This document shows positions 24,991-37,266 of a stretch of 64,000 nt of DNA, piece by piece. Every line of letters begins with the position of its first letter. The stretch's first letter is position 1. This DNA is from Amylostereum areolatum (lineage: Eukaryota > Basidiomycota > Agaricomycetes > Russulales > Stereaceae): the NCBI GenBank assembly GCA_012932865.1, contig SAXG01000072.1, positions 173,419 to 237,418 of the forward strand, written 5' to 3'. Under the pieces are notes generated by a model. It saw only the letters and a list, made by a program, of their open reading frames with translations. It searched no databases and had not been told where the DNA came from. The position numbers and the translations under genes were made by a program.

Positions 24991-26918
24991 ATGGCCCAAC
25001 GAAAACCTCAAATGCCCTGCATCACCGACCCAGATCCCAAGACAGCCACCTCGACCGCGTTCACCTGCGCGCGGCGGCACTTCACCGTCAAGGACCTCCC
25101 CGACGATTTTCCGTACGACGTCGTGCACGACAACGGGCTGCAGATCCACTACTTCGAGTTCCGCGCGCACGCCCCGCCCCCGCCCGACCTCGGCCACGCG
25201 GGCGACGTCTGGCTGAACATCGCGCCCGGCTCGTACGCGCTGCACGTGCGCGTGCACGACAAGTGGCTGCTCTGGCCGGGCCCGCACAAGTCGAAGAAGA
25301 ACATGTTCGAGCACCCGCTCGTGCCCGGCCGCTACCTCTGGTGCACGCGCAAGCACGTCCTCTGGTACACCTGCGACGGCATCCGCAAGAGCGCCTCGCT
25401 CCAGACGCGCGGCGAGGAGAACGACTTTGGCCGGAACCGCTACCGCGCCGCCGTGGGCGCGGCCGACCGCGGCGCATCGCGCGCGCAGGCGAGCGCGAAC
25501 AACAACCGTCTTCCGCTGCGCACGGCGGCGGAGGCGATCGCGAAGATCCTGGAGATGGAGGAGGAGGAGCGGAAGCAGGGTCGGGACCAGCCCGAGGCGA
25601 AGCGGCGGAAGATCAGGGAGGACGACGGCAGCGAGGGCGGGTCCCGGCGGGCGTCGGTCGGCACGCTCACCGCCGCGAGCCCGATCTCGCCAACGTCCCT
25701 GGCGTTGCCCTCCAACGCGCCCGCGCCGACGACCCCCGCCACCCCCTTCCCCACCGCCCACCTCTTCTCGACGACCACCTCCAGCCTCAGCCAAGCGCTC
25801 GGCGGCCCCGCCCCATCGTCCGTCTCGCCAACGTCCCTGGCGTTGCCCTCCAACGCGCCCGCGCCGACGACCCCCGCCACCCCCTTCCCCACCGCCCACC
25901 TCTTCTCGACGACCACCTCCAGCCTCAGCCAAGCGCTCGGCGGCCCCGCCCCATCGTCCGTCTCGCCCTCCACCCACGGATCGCGGCCCTTGCCCCAGGT
26001 GGTGCCCTTCAACCCGCCACAGCGCTCTCCGACGCAGATGCCGATGCCGATCCCGCAGATGCCGATGTCCCAACCCCCCTCCTCGCGCATCGCGCCCTCC
26101 CCGCTTCCGCAGACGTCCCAGCCATCTTCCCACGCCCATATGTCGAGCTCATCGAGCCCTCAAGTGACCAAGTCGTCGCCTTCGTCTGTTCTTTCGACAA
26201 TCTCCCTGCTGCCCGCGCCCCATCCGCTTCCCCAACAGCCGCCGAAGAACAGCGCGCTCCTCGCCCAGATGAACCCGAGCCCGAACCTGGTCCCCTCCCC
26301 GAGCCCCATCACTCCCGCCAACGTCGGCGCGGGCTCCGGCGCCAGGATGGCCGGCGGCGAGCTCGCGGACTGCGCGCGGCTGCAGGAGGACGTGCGCAGG
26401 CTGATGGAGGAAAACCAGCGGTTGACGAAGGAGGTGACTCGATTATCGGATGAGAACCATCGGCTCTACCAGCACCAGAGCCAACTGCAGCACCACCAGC
26501 ACCAGCACCAGCGCTCGCCCTTGCCCACGAACATGCTCTCGTCTTCCGCGATGCACGACATCTTGCGTGAGGCGCTCAACACCGGACTAGGCGCGCGCAT
26601 CCCCTCTCGTGCGTTCGAATCCGCTCCCTTGTCCCCTTTCTTTGCGCTGACGCACCCAACCCATCCCGATCAGTCATGAACGAGGCGCAGGAGCACCTGC
26701 ACGCGCGACGCGAGGCCGAACGCAAGCTGGCGGAGTTCCAAGACCAGCTGAAAAAGGTGCGCGTGTTTGGGCTGTGAGCACTGCGCGCGCGCCCGAGGCT
26801 GAATGGATGCGATGTCTAGATGACACAGGCGTTCCAAATGTCGCCCTTTCCCGGCGGAGGGGATAATTCTCTGAGCACACCGGGACCCAGTCCTCGTATG
26901 AACCCGACGGATACATGA
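24991..26918 (+). CDS. Conserved N-domain, proline-rich, coiled-coil protein, unknown function
   Basis: Three exons, 24991-26608, 26674-26756 and 26820-26918, about 599 residues. The first 150 residues form a compact domain rich in aromatic residues and His (FTVKDLPDDFPYDVVHDNGL, WLLWPGPHKSKKNMFEHPL, LWYTCDGIRKSASLQTRG). A Glu/Lys-rich helix with a possible nuclear signal (PEAKRRKIRED) follows, then a long Ser/Pro-rich part with a perfect 46-residue duplication. A coiled coil (LQEDVRRLMEENQRLTKEV and onward, then QEHLHARREAERKLAEFQDQ) closes the protein. I do not recognise the N-domain; the layout suggests a nuclear regulatory protein, which is inference. The start was chosen at 24991 because the ATG directly precedes the conserved domain. 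Confidence 0.7.
25686..25961 (+). repeat. Perfect 138-bp tandem duplication inside a gene
   Basis: Positions 25686-25823 are repeated base for base at 25824-25961. The unit is 46 codons, so the frame is kept. It encodes SPTSLALPSNAPAPTTPATP and continues to PAPSSV. Identity at the DNA level, including third positions, points to a recent event or an assembly duplication. Confidence 0.95.
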
Positions 26919-27675
26919 CGAGCCCCCCATATTACCTCTTTACTCTTAATCCTCCGTCGCGCTCCTCTCCCGCTTCGCGGATCCGTCTCGTATGTGCGCG
27001 CGGTTTTTCTGCTTTCGATCTTCCATCATGTGCTCCTTGTTTGCTTCTCTTGCTACAATGTTGTTGTTACCTTACGCGTTCCGGTATACTCTTACGAGCT
27101 GCTGTACTCATCTCCCCCCCTCTGTACTCCTTCCGAACCCTCCACATGTCTGTACCACGGCCTTTTTCCGGCCTCGCTCTCTCCCGCTGCCTGCCTGGGT
27201 TCCCCGTCTGTATCTTGCCACTCCGTCCTGTTTCGCGTTCCGCTTGCGGTGTACTTTATCTGTATCACTATCCCCCAGCACGTTATGTATGGATAATCAA
27301 TCGTGGATTCGGCCGTTTCTAACGCCGGGAACAGGAGTGCGGAGTAAGGATGAGGGTCAGAGATTAAGTAGACAAGGTCAAGGGCCTGCGAGTGTAGGTA
27401 GATGGAAGCAAAGGGAGATGGCTGTGAAGGAAACGTAATAAGGTAAATCATGATGGAAAGGCGATATATCGAGATACGGACATCTTGACGACTCGACGGC
27501 GCCCCGTATGGACAACATACTTACCACCACGGTACACAGGAACGATGACAGCACCGATCCAGGAAACTAAGTTGGTTAGTATGTAATAGGCATAAGTTGT
27601 GCGACAAACAAACAGACAAAATGCTCGACAGCAGCTTCGCCATCGGCCCTCGACCCGATGCTGAGATCTCAGAGT
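26919..27675. other. Convergent intergenic region
   Basis: About 750 bases between the ends of two convergent genes. It should contain both 3' untranslated regions. No gene or repeat seen. Confidence 0.45.
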
Positions 27676-28577
27676 CTAGAGATCCAGTCCCATCATGGTG
27701 CGCCCCATCTCGGCCACGGCAGCCATGGCGGGGTTGCTGCCCGAGCGCGGGTCGGGTCCGCGCGGGAGGGTGAGGCCCATGCGCTCGGGGGACTGTTCGT
27801 AGTAGATCCTGTCCGGGAGGGGCTTTCCCATGCTATCGTGCGCGCGATGGAAGAGATCAAAGGGGCCCAAGGAGAGGGAAAAGAAAAGAAAAGTACTGGT
27901 TAGGTTGTGGTGTAGGGGGAGGTACGAGGAGCAGACGAACCGGCAGAAGTCGCACGTGCAGGGTTTTTTGCCTGAGCGGGGTCGGTGAGGTGAGGCGTGA
28001 GATGGGTGGGGAAGGAAAGAGAAAGAGAAGAAAGGCGTACCGGTGCCGTGATGGTCGCACCCCCAGCGCATGTCCCCGCCCATGCCACAGCACGTCCACC
28101 GGAAGCCCTGCGGCCAGTACGCGAAGAACTTCTCCTCGCTCCCCCCGAACTTGCCCTCAAACTTGCGCTTCAGATCGTCCGCCTCGTCGAGAAAGCACCG
28201 GCCCCAGCCCGTGCCCTCCTTCGGGCAGTCCCAGGTGCTGAGCTCCAGCGCGCCCTCGTGCAGCGAGCCGTCCTTGCACTTGCGGTGCCGGTCGTACCAG
28301 GCGCCCTTGGAGCGCAGACGCTTGCACTCCTGCTTGTGCGTCGGCCAGTGCGCGGTTTGACAGGATTTACCTGGGGAGGGGCGGGGAGGTGCGTAAGCTC
28401 CGAGATCTGTGAGCGTCGGAGTGCGGAGTGGCGACGGAGGGCGCGGTGGCAGAGAAACTGAAAAGGGTGCGTACCGCAGTAGTAGGTGACGTGACAGGCG
28501 GAGCAGGCGTGGATGGATCCGGAAGGGAGGTCGTCTTTGGATTTAGAGCAAACGGCGCAGGAAGCGGTGCCGGCCAT
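27676..28577 (-). CDS. MYND-type zinc-finger protein
   Basis: Starts at 28577 (MAGTASCAVCSKSKDDLPSG). The zinc finger CAVC, CSAC, YYCGKSC, HWPTHKQEC is split by an intron in the YYCG codon near 28469, and its Cys/His spacing is that of MYND domains. MYND domains bind proline-rich peptides and occur in transcription regulators. Behind the finger is a region with WDCPKEGTGWGRCFLDEADD, FFAYWPQGFRWTCCG and a further Cys/His set around MRWGCDHHG and PCTCDFCR; the last exon ends MGRTMMGLDL at 27676. At least three introns are needed. It resembles small mushroom MYND proteins of unknown role. It diverges from the orphan gene at 29144. Confidence 0.75.
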
Positions 28578-29143
28578 GGCGAGTCGATGGTGGAAAACTG
28601 ACAATGCAATATCCGCGCGTGGTCGTTATATGAGCACCGGAAGGCACGTGATCGTGCGACGTCGCGCCTCGGCGCGTCCGTCGTCTTCAGACTTCATCGG
28701 TTCTGGCTCCGATGCTCAACCTGGCTCGGAAGGCTAGAAGGCTGGAGTATGTTAACGTTCTAAGTAGTACTTAAACACGCAGCTCATAGCTGACGCGTTC
28801 TTCTTGAAGTGCACAGCGTCGGAAGTGCTCCTACACGCTTCAGCGCGGCAAATGATTCACTGGATACCACGACGACTCGGACTTCATCCCGTCGCAAGCT
28901 TGCAGACCTTCATTTCTTTCGGCACCATCAGGACATGCGTTCTCGAACTCAAGCACATACGGCGCGACGATGGCGATGTTCTACACGCTGACGATGTGCA
29001 ATTCTTAGAAGCGGAGTACCAAACTGCTTGCCGAGGTGATGACTTGGAGTCTTGGACGGCGGCCCTTGCCACGACCGACTCCGCTCCACGCCGACGCACC
29101 CAGACGCACCCTCGCCAATTCCCTCGCTGTGGTGCTGTCGACA
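28578..29143. other. Divergent intergenic region
   Basis: Shared upstream region of the MYND gene (-) and the orphan gene (+). No gene supported. The long plus-strand ORF from 28804 runs into the next gene in another frame and has no clear start context. Confidence 0.4.
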
Positions 29144-29948
29144 ATGTCCTTAACGTCTCCTCCAAATACAGCTTCGGAACCCAACATGGATCAGTATATG
29201 CTCGAATACGAGCTCGACGCCGACGGCGAACGTATTCCAGAAGCTACTTTCTTCGGCTGGAAGCTCACGCAGCGTGCGAAGGATGCTCAAAGAGCAGTAC
29301 GTGTTTCCCTCCGTCATCCTCGCCGCAATTTCTAATATGGCACAGAAATGGCAGAGACTTATGGATAACCGACTCCCGATGTCTATCCTACCCGCAGCCG
29401 CCATCGCCCGGAACGGGAGCAAGCCCCCTCTGCTCTTCTACGGCTTTCCATTCAAGTACCAATTCATGGTCAACTATGCTAAACGCCACAAGCTCGAAAT
29501 GAAGCTCGCGAAAGAGGATCGCATCAGGAGCGGGACGGACGCACTAAGATTCGCTGAGCTCAAAGACGAAGACATTACGGGGATGGAGGAAGTAATCGCT
29601 GTTTCGCTCGTCGTTCGCCACCTCGGGCATGCCTGTGGGGGCATCACGCTGGATGTCGGGTCACCGCTTACATTCGAGTGGGACGGTATCCTTGCGCTCT
29701 GGTCGAACTATAACATCCATGAGCGTTATAGATGGATACAATTGGCAGGGCGTACGCTCGAGGATGTCATCGCGATCCTGAATGAGGCCATGAATGAGGA
29801 TGGCCAAACCACCAAGATCAGATGGTGGTGGGATTTTGACAACAATGTGGTACGTGCTCTTGGACTCACATCCCTGAACGTTGAACCGTAACGGCAGTTC
29901 GCTAACCTTCCCTTTTTTCACTAGAACTTGTTCCATACCCCAGACTGA
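29144..29948 (+). CDS. Orphan-family protein, copy 1 (intact)
   Basis: Three exons, 29144-29296, 29346-29849 and 29925-29948, give 226 residues. The protein starts MSLTSPPNTASEPNMDQYML and has YELDADGERIPEATFFGWKL near the N-terminus, then KPPLLFYGFPFKYQFMVNYA, LVVRHLGHACGG, FEWDGILALW and IRWWWDFDNNV. The last exon encodes only NLFHTPD. No signal peptide or membrane segment. Two more copies lie at 59531-62906 (broken) and 63164-63982 (intact) with the same intron positions; the first intron is 49 nt in both intact copies. I know no function; the motif set looks like a lineage-restricted mushroom family. Confidence 0.75.
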
Positions 29949-30280
29949 GTGCTGAAGCGCTGAGCGCTGAGCGCTGTGTGCTGACCTTTCATGCCTTTCC
30001 CGTAACTCCCTCGCTCTCGATTGCTTCCTATCTCGCATGTTTGCAAGTTTTTATGTTTCATATCGCACAATGGAAGTCGATCTCAATGTTTTTGCTATAA
30101 CGCGTTGCCCCTAGGGTTTCCCTCCCTTGCCCACAACAATCAAGCCCCTCCGAAGTCTTCTGAAGCTGGTCGACGACCGGTATCTCGTATCGCAGACGCA
30201 AGCTCCCAACTTTATGGATCCAACTTCCGTCGATTGGTGGTGAACCTTTTCAGTCGTGAAACACTACTAGGAATACAGTC
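29949..30280. repeat. 3' flank duplicated with the orphan gene
   Basis: The sequence after the orphan gene matches, in reverse complement, 59230-59530 next to the broken copy, for example the GTTTCATATCGCACAATG stretch around 30054. A shorter part also matches 63000-63163. The duplicated unit therefore includes about 300 bases beyond the stop codon. Confidence 0.75.
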
Positions 30281-30668
30281 TGACACCATTCGTTGCAATG
30301 ATGAACTCGGTCCCAGAGCCAACAAAAGAAACCTAGTGAAGGAGGACGATGCTGTACTTCGCCGATGACCTCTCCCGGGTTCCCTGGCACTCGTATAACG
30401 TCAACAACCTCAGGGTGATTTGCCCGGTCGACGTTGCGCGCATATACTTGTTTTACATTTTTCAAGCCATATGAATGTACGATGTCCGAACATCACAATG
30501 TATATTATGGCTCCAGGGTCGAGGCGGAGATAAGCCCCCGGGATCCTTCACTTGACCTTACAGGCCTCGCTTCCTATTCAGCCCATTGATTCCCTTCTTA
30601 TCTTCCTTTTTCTCACATATGAGGTCCATGGCGATATGCAACGCGTACCCATCCTTCTCCTCGACTCC
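30281..30668. other. Intergenic region upstream of the amidase gene
   Basis: About 390 bases; amidase promoter region containing one GATA-type site. No other gene. Confidence 0.45.
30528..30534 (+). promoter_or_regulatory. GATA-type site upstream of the amidase
   Basis: AGATAAG fits the HGATAR consensus of AreA/Nit2-type nitrogen regulators, 135 bases before the start codon. Fungal acetamidase genes are classical AreA targets. One site is weak evidence. Confidence 0.3.
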
Positions 30669-32832
30669 ATGCCTCCCACCTGGCAAGAGCTCGTCGTGGA
30701 CAAGAGGACGCGTCAGACGGCATCGATTCCGCACGACTGGCTGATCTCCGCGCCCGCGGAGGATGTGCTAGACGTGACGCGGCTCCCTGCAGAGTGTGGC
30801 GTGCTATCGCCCCAGGAGCTCGCGATAACAGAAACCGACGACGTCGAGGTGCTGTTGGGAAGGCTTGCGTCGGGAGAGCTGTCGTCCGTGCAGGTCACCA
30901 CCGCGTTCTACAAACGCGCCATCGTGGCGCACCAAGCTGTGAGTGAACCCCCCTCTCGAGTTTCGCGGCGAATGTTCGTATACCGACAGTCAATGCTTTC
31001 CAGGTCAACTGTCTCACGGAGATCTTCGTAGATCGCGCACTGGAGCGGGCGGCATGGCTCGACGAGCAGCTGAAGATCACAGGCAAAGTTGTCGGTCCGC
31101 TCCATGGTCTCCCAGTCTCGCTGAAGGACCAAATCAATCTCAAGGGCCTGGAAACGTGCATGGGTAAGCATCACACGGGTTTTCTGTGCGGTGAATCTGA
31201 CCTCCCTCCTAGGATATGTTGGCTGGTTGGGAAAGTATTCCGAAAAAGACGCTGTGATCGCCGAGGTCCTCTGTTCCGCCGGTGCAGTCCCGTTCGTGCG
31301 CACAAACGTCCCGCAGACGCTCATGGTGAGGGGACCGTTTCATCCAGAACAACGAGCTCTGTCTGATGACCGGACCAGTGGCCCGAAACATTCAACTTGG
31401 TCTTCGGACGCACGGTCAACCCGTTCAACCGCGCACTCACCTCGGGAGGCTCGTCCGGGGGCGAGGGCGCGCTCTTAGGGATGAAAGGCAGCCCTCTCGG
31501 CGTGGGATCTGACTTGGGCGGGTGCGCGTCCTTCCACCTCGTTCTCAACGGGACGAAATCTGACCGCAATCTCACGGACAGGTCCATACGCATCCCCGCG
31601 GGTTTCAACGGCCTCTACGGCCTCCGCCCTTCGTGCAATCGCGTCCCGTACACGGGCGCGTCCAACTCGCTCGAAGGCCAGGACTCGCTTCCCTCCGTCC
31701 TAGGGCCCCTGTCGCGGAGTCTGAGCGGCGTCAAAGCGTTCATGAAGGCAGTCGCGGTCGCGAAACCGTGGCGCAGGGATCCACTCGCGATACGCAAGCC
31801 GTGGGATGAAGACGCGTACGGGCTCGTCCACCACGGTGGCGGTAAGAAACTCGTGTTTGGATTCATATGGTCCGAGGGCGTGACAATCCCGCATCCGCCG
31901 ATCCTGCGGGCGTTGGAGATGACGAAGAAGGCGCTCTTGGATGCTGGGCATGAAGGTACGCGTCGTGCTCTGTAGTCACACCGTGGACGTCGACTGACGT
32001 AGCCATCCCACCTACAGTCGTCGATTGGGAGCCCTACAAACACGCCGAGCTTTTCCAGGTGACGGTGCGTCCTGCCAGCCTACTTGTCGGTTCTCCCCAA
32101 CGCGACTCAAAAATTGAATTGGGCCACGGACCCAGCGCGGCATCTTCTCCGCCGTCGGCGATGAAGACTACCAAGTCGTCGTGCAAGCCTCCGGCGAGCC
32201 GCTCCTGCGCAGCATGGCACAGGGGGACCCGGACGAGAGCCCACACGCCACGGGGCTCGCCCGGAGCTCCGCCTACGAGTTTTGGCAGCACAACAAGCGG
32301 CGCCTGCGTCTGCGGAAGGAGTACCTCGACCGCTGGGAGGCCACCGCCGCGACGACGTCGACGGGGAGACCGGTGGATGCGCTTGTGTCGCCCGTGGCGC
32401 CGTGGGCGGCGCCGCCGCACGGAAAGAATACGTACGATTTAGGTTCCTGTTGACGATGCCGGGGTAATTATAAGGGGGGCTGACGGCCGTGGCTCTCTGT
32501 GGCTCTCCACAGGTACGCGGCGTACACGCGTGTATTTAATGCGTTGGACTACGCTGCGTGCACCTTCCCGGTGACGAGGGTGGACCCGGCACTCGATGGC
32601 AAGAAACCCCCGCACGAGTTCATCTCGGAGTGGGACGAGACAGTCTATAATCTCTGTGCGTCGTTCGTGGGGAGGGTGTGGTTCGTTTGCTCACGCGAGA
32701 TTGTGGTCAGACGATCCAGAGGTCTTCAAGAACGCACCGGTGGCGCTGCAGCTGGTCGGGCGGACGCTCGAGGAGGAGGCCGTGATAGCGATGACTGAGG
32801 TTGTTGACGCGGCGCTGAAGTCTGCCGCATGA
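30669..32832 (+). CDS. Amidase (acetamidase/AmdS-like, amidase-signature family)
   Basis: Starts at 30669 (MPPTWQELVVDKRTRQTASI), the usual AmdS-like beginning. The amidase-signature triad is visible: Lys in GLPVSLKDQIN, the cis-Ser in SGGSSGGEGALL and the nucleophilic Ser after GVGSDLGG, with an intron directly between GG and SIRIPA. The C-terminal part ends PVALQLVGRTLEEEAVIAMT and LKSAA. About eight exons; the first is 30669-30938. These enzymes hydrolyse amides such as acetamide to the acid and ammonia, in the cytosol, for nitrogen nutrition. Exact substrate unknown: fatty-acid amide hydrolase-type activity cannot be excluded. No frameshift seen. Confidence 0.88.
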
Positions 32833-33291
32833 TGAACGCTGTCGTTTGTTTCTCGAGGAACCAGAGAGGGACTTGATAGGCCGTCAAAGGGTTGGGTGGA
32901 TTGAAAGTAGTGTTGAGACGAAGTCGGAGTAGGTATTACAGGAATGAAACGGCGTGGAAAAAGGAGCCATACGTCGTTTTCTATTCATAACTTGAACAAC
33001 TCGGAGTGCAGGTATGAGTTACAATGGCATGACAAAATACACGGTGCAAGTGGGGGCAACAGGCTGATACAGAGCGATTACCGATACCGACTGGGTATCA
33101 TCGACAATATGAGGTATAAGTATAACATGCAGAGGAGGAGCGTGAAAAGCGTGAAGAGCGTGCAGAAAAACATGATCAAGAACATGAACGAGAAGTGGCC
33201 GTCAAAACCTATACAACAAAGCTCCGGTGAGTCGGCCACCCGGTCCAGGGGAACGGAGAACTCACAGGGTCGTGAACGAACGTCAACGGGA
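32833..33291. other. Convergent intergenic region
   Basis: About 460 bases between the amidase end and the end of the minus-strand membrane protein gene. Presumed 3' regions; nothing else seen. Confidence 0.4.
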
Positions 33292-35832
33292 TCACATGCG
33301 AAACGGAGACACCGACCCACTCGCCCGGCCCTCCTCCGTCTCCTCGCCTTTCTCCGCGCCCGCCCGCGCCCGCGCCTTCTCCGGACTGACCCCGCTCAGC
33401 CCCAGACCCATCGCCGACATCTTGACGTCCCTCCCAATATCCCTCGCGCGGCCCCGCCCCCGGTCCTCGTCGCCGCTCTCCCGCTCCGCGCGCTCGAGGT
33501 CGCGCTCGCTGCGAGTTCTGCGGTGCCCGTGGTGGCCCATCCGAAACGCGCGGTGGGTGCCCTCCTTGACGAGCGTGCTCGCGCCGTAGCTCCGGAACGT
33601 CTGCACGACGAGCGCGAAGTAGACGAGGCCCATGGCGAAGAGGCAGGTGATCGTGATGCGTGGGCCGAGGGATTGCGCGGGGCTCAGCGCGCGCGCGTTC
33701 TGCTCGTCGTCGGTGGGGTCCCCGGTCGAGCCTGTGCGCCAGACGAAGGAGAGGATGGCGACGAGGAAGGCGATCATCGACCATGCGAGCCACACCCCTG
33801 GCAGCGCGAGGAGCACCCAGACGTTCCAGAACACGCCCGTCTTGCTGTTCCGCGCTTCCTGAGGGGACGTCAGTGGCTATTCGAAGACAGGAAAGGAAAA
33901 AAAACGCACGTCGGCCCAGCGTGATGCGCGGTGCATGCTCCGCATCGTCCCGAAGCGCACGATGTAGACGCAGCCGTACGAGAGGCTCATGATCCCGCTT
34001 ACGAGCGAGAGGAGCGCGGCCGTGCGGGTCAGCGGGTCATTCGCTGCGCTTGGGATCTGGAACATGGTGAGGATGGCGCTATCGAACGCGTCAGCGAGAC
34101 AGCAACGACAATAAAAGTTGGTGGAAGGAACATACGAGAGTAATAGCGCCGATACGACGTTGAGCGTCTTCCACTCCTTGATCAGACTGTCCACAAAGTC
34201 CTCCCACGACTGCTTGAACCGGGCAAGGGCAGGTGATACCACTGGGACCGTCCAATCCTCCGGGAACGGGAGTCGCACCGCTGTACCCGCCTCGATGCTT
34301 TGGGCGGCCTCGGCGGTCTCCAGCGGGGCGCAAGCCTCAACGATGCGCTGGATGTCTGGCCGGCTGACCTCGGCCTCTTGGAAGATCTTCGAGACACGGG
34401 AAAAGTACAGGCTCGGGAGGCGGAGGAGAAGATGCAGGTAAAGATGGCGGGGGAAAGTTTCTAGGAAGAAGATATGGGATCGGTGGAAGGTGTGGGAGTG
34501 GAAGACGGGGATGCAGCGACATACGGGGGCGCCTTCGCAGCTGATGATGGAGTCCGAGTCACGGCGCCCGATGCAGTGGACGAGGGAGAAGAAGGGCGCG
34601 CGGAGGCGGTAGGGGTCCATAGGAATGAAAGGTTCCTCGCGAGAGCGAGCTCTATGGAGCGTTGGCCAGCGGTCGATGAAGGCGCGGAGAGGGGAGGTAT
34701 GCCGGGAGTGGGAACGAGCTGGGGACTCGCCGCTGATGCTCCTCGCGTGTGAGTGTCCGCGGCCATGGTGGTCTTGCTGAAGGCTCGAGTGAGCGGAACG
34801 TATGCCTGCAAGAGCCGAAAAGGTGCCGAGGCTGCTTGGGAGGACGGGCTCGCTGTTGCCGACGTGGGCGGGGCGCACAGCTGCGTGGAGGTGGTCAGCG
34901 ACGTTTTCAACCAAGTCGAGGCCGGGAACGTGCATGAAGGGAAAGTGGGGGGGAAGAGGGTCGGCGAGACATGGGCGTGTCCGTCCTTTAGGCAAGCCTC
35001 TGTCGTCTCCGCACCCGTGAGGTACGAATGCGGACGCGGGCGGAGAGCCAGTAGCTTAAGCCCGTCGGATCCACTAAGTAAGCAGCGTTGGTGCGTCACC
35101 CGAATACACTCAATTCCCGAAACCGCTCCTGCAACATCGACTCCCCAATCCTCGGCTCAGATCCATCCAGCGCACAGCCGTCCCCGACCCTCACTTCGCG
35201 CCACTCGGCCCTCTCAAAAGAAAAAAGAGGATCAAGATGTGGGACAGCTCACCTTGTCGCGGCCCTGGAAAGTTGGGCAATGACATACGGTCGCTCTCGA
35301 ACGAAACACGTTGCCTGGGCGGGGTCTCCCGACCCACGGTGCCGTCCGACGCGCTGTGTGCGATGGCGTTCACCCTTGGGCTTCCTGATGGGGACCCACG
35401 GACGTCCGGGGCAGAGACCGAGCCCGCGCTTTCGAGGCTGCGGTGGAAGGCGCGCGTCGGACGCGATGCGGGCGACGAGGGGAATGGAGCGGGGAGATCG
35501 GCCAGTTTGTCCGAGCTGGTCGACTGCGAGTTTGCGGAGCTCGAGTTGGACGCTGTAGATGTCCGTTAGCCGGGTGAAAACTACACACGATCAGGCGAGG
35601 ACTCGCCTGGCGTGTCTGGCGGCTGCGACGAAGGAAACGGGATTCTGTCCTCGTCGTTGCTGGCTGGAACGTCCGGTTCAGCGGTCGCTTGCAAGATCCC
35701 TGGGGTCGACGCCATGCGGATGTGGTGGTCCAAGTTGAAGACAGAAGAGCGAATACGCTGAGTGACGGAGTTGAGGGAAGAAGCCCAAACTTTCCTAAAT
35801 CGGGACAGCCGCCTCTGCGAAGCGCCCTCCAT
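33292..35832 (-). CDS. Fungal multi-pass membrane protein, unknown function
   Basis: Multi-exon minus-strand gene. A Ser-rich, probably cytosolic N-terminus starts at 35832 (MEGASQRRLSRFRKVWASSL). An intermediate segment with SYWLSARVRIRTS and FMHVPGLDLVENVADHLHAA leads into PFFSLVHCIGRRDSDSIISC and a soluble region with IQRIVEACAPLETAEAAQSI. Three hydrophobic stretches follow: AALLSLVSGIMSLSYGCVYI, then VWVLLALPGVWLAWSMIAFL with adjoining hydrophobic residues, and ITITCLFAMGLVYFALVV. The C-terminus is basic with RS-like and Lys/Glu-rich tracts and ends SVSPFRM. The first intron (36 nt) would be unusually short, so the 5' end is uncertain; a start at 35885 is the alternative. I do not recognise the family. 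Confidence 0.6.
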
Positions 35833-36850
35833 CCCCGCCCGCGGCCGAAAGAATGTCGTTCCCGTCTGCTGAAGGTTCGGGCATTGTTTCGGGAAGCGGA
35901 TTGTACGACGAGAAATCTGGTTTTTTCGTTGTGCACGATGGTGGTATCAGGAGAAACACAAAAAGGCAACAACTGGGAAGTTGGTTCACGCGTTAAATGT
36001 ATCACGTGACCGTTTTGCTATCGCGCTCCGCCGTCGGTCGACAGCGACTCCGTCTCCAGAGTCCGAAGTATGCTCTCCCATGATGGCCCAAACCCCACAT
36101 TCTCTGCTGTACGAAAGGACACTTTTTGGCCGATCCAACACTAGCTTGACTACTGCGGGTTGGCGCGGCGGGTCTGACTCTGAGATTCACGAACACGACT
36201 CCGGCTTTCCCCGCGCCTTTCCCCGCCCCGCTCTCCCGATAGTACCCGTCACAACGACGATGTCAACTGCTCGTAAGTTATCGTCCTTGTCAACACTCTA
36301 TGTTACTTACACTAAGCTCCGTTCAAAGTGCTCTGATCCACAGGGAAAGTGATGGTCAAAGTCCGTCAGTTGGCTACAAACAAGGACGAAACATCACAAA
36401 GACGGACGCAGGATCGGCGCACAGGATATCTAAATTGGACAGTAAGGTAGAGTAAGGTGTTATTATGCCAATTGCCACCCCATCTGCTATGACCATCATC
36501 AGAATCTTTCATTTGACGAAGAGAGAAAACTTGCCACAACGCCTGGCTACTTTGCCACTCGTGCCACGGAGAAGAGTGTCCTTTGTCTTCTCTTTCCACC
36601 ATTGTGACGGTCTGTGCATATCTCCTCCTACTTCCTGTTATGCATAGTATCTCTGTGGCCACCTCTTGTGGCGAAAGAAATCGACCGCGCGCCTCTCATT
36701 GCCTCTCACTGTCTGCGTTGGATCTGGATCCCCGGAAAGCCCCGCGCCAGCGTCGTTTAAAACCCCTTGCGCCTCGAGAAACTTTCCGCCACTCCAACGT
36801 CTCAGTTACTGATCAGACAAGCCCTCTTCTCTCTCTTCGCTCAACCAAAC
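35833..36850. other. Divergent intergenic region
   Basis: About 1 kb between the membrane protein gene (-) and the first zinc-finger gene (+). A TTTAAAA motif at about 36756-36762 is followed by a pyrimidine-rich leader. No gene seen. Confidence 0.45.
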
Positions 36851-37266
36851 ATGTCTTCCAGCGCTCAACCCGAACGCACGCATCTACTTCCCAACACCAC
36901 GACACAAACAGCCTTGCCCGCGACCATTGACGAGATCGAAGGAATGATGGGGAGCGCGACCATCGCCAACCCTCCCACCCCATTGTATGTTTTTTTCAAC
37001 CTATCGACGTACATACTCGTCTCAATATAGTTTCCTCCAGCTTGCAAGACGATTCGATAGCGCAGGGTCCCGCTCGTCGCGACGCCAGCACTCTCGCCGT
37101 GACGTGCTGGGAGTCAACTCGCGGCGAGACCTGCAACAGGGCGTATCACAGTCATCAAGATCTGCTGCGACACCACGATGCCATGCAAAACCCCCTTTCG
37201 AAGTCGACATGTAGGCGCCTGGATGTTCTGTGGCGCTATCGAGCTTCCCTCGCGCGCCGGGATTAG
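36851..37266 (+). CDS. Small single zinc-finger protein, copy 1
   Basis: Two exons, 36851-36984 and 37041-37266, give 119 residues. The first exon (MSSSAQPERTHLLPNTTTQT) is polar. The second holds one C2H2-like finger: Cys in TCWESTRGETC, then RAYHSHQDLLRHHDAM. The Cys spacing (eight residues apart) is wider than in classical C2H2 fingers. The last 25 residues are basic. The gene is followed 0.6 kb downstream by another small one-finger gene with a similar promoter, so the two look like an old tandem duplication. A DNA- or protein-binding role is inferred only from the finger. Confidence 0.55.

Noticed and set aside
24613..26139. 508-residue minus-strand ORF rich in Arg and Gly
   Set aside because: It is the antisense of the Pro/Ser-rich coding exon starting at 24991; its composition and the duplicated segment are explained by the plus-strand gene.
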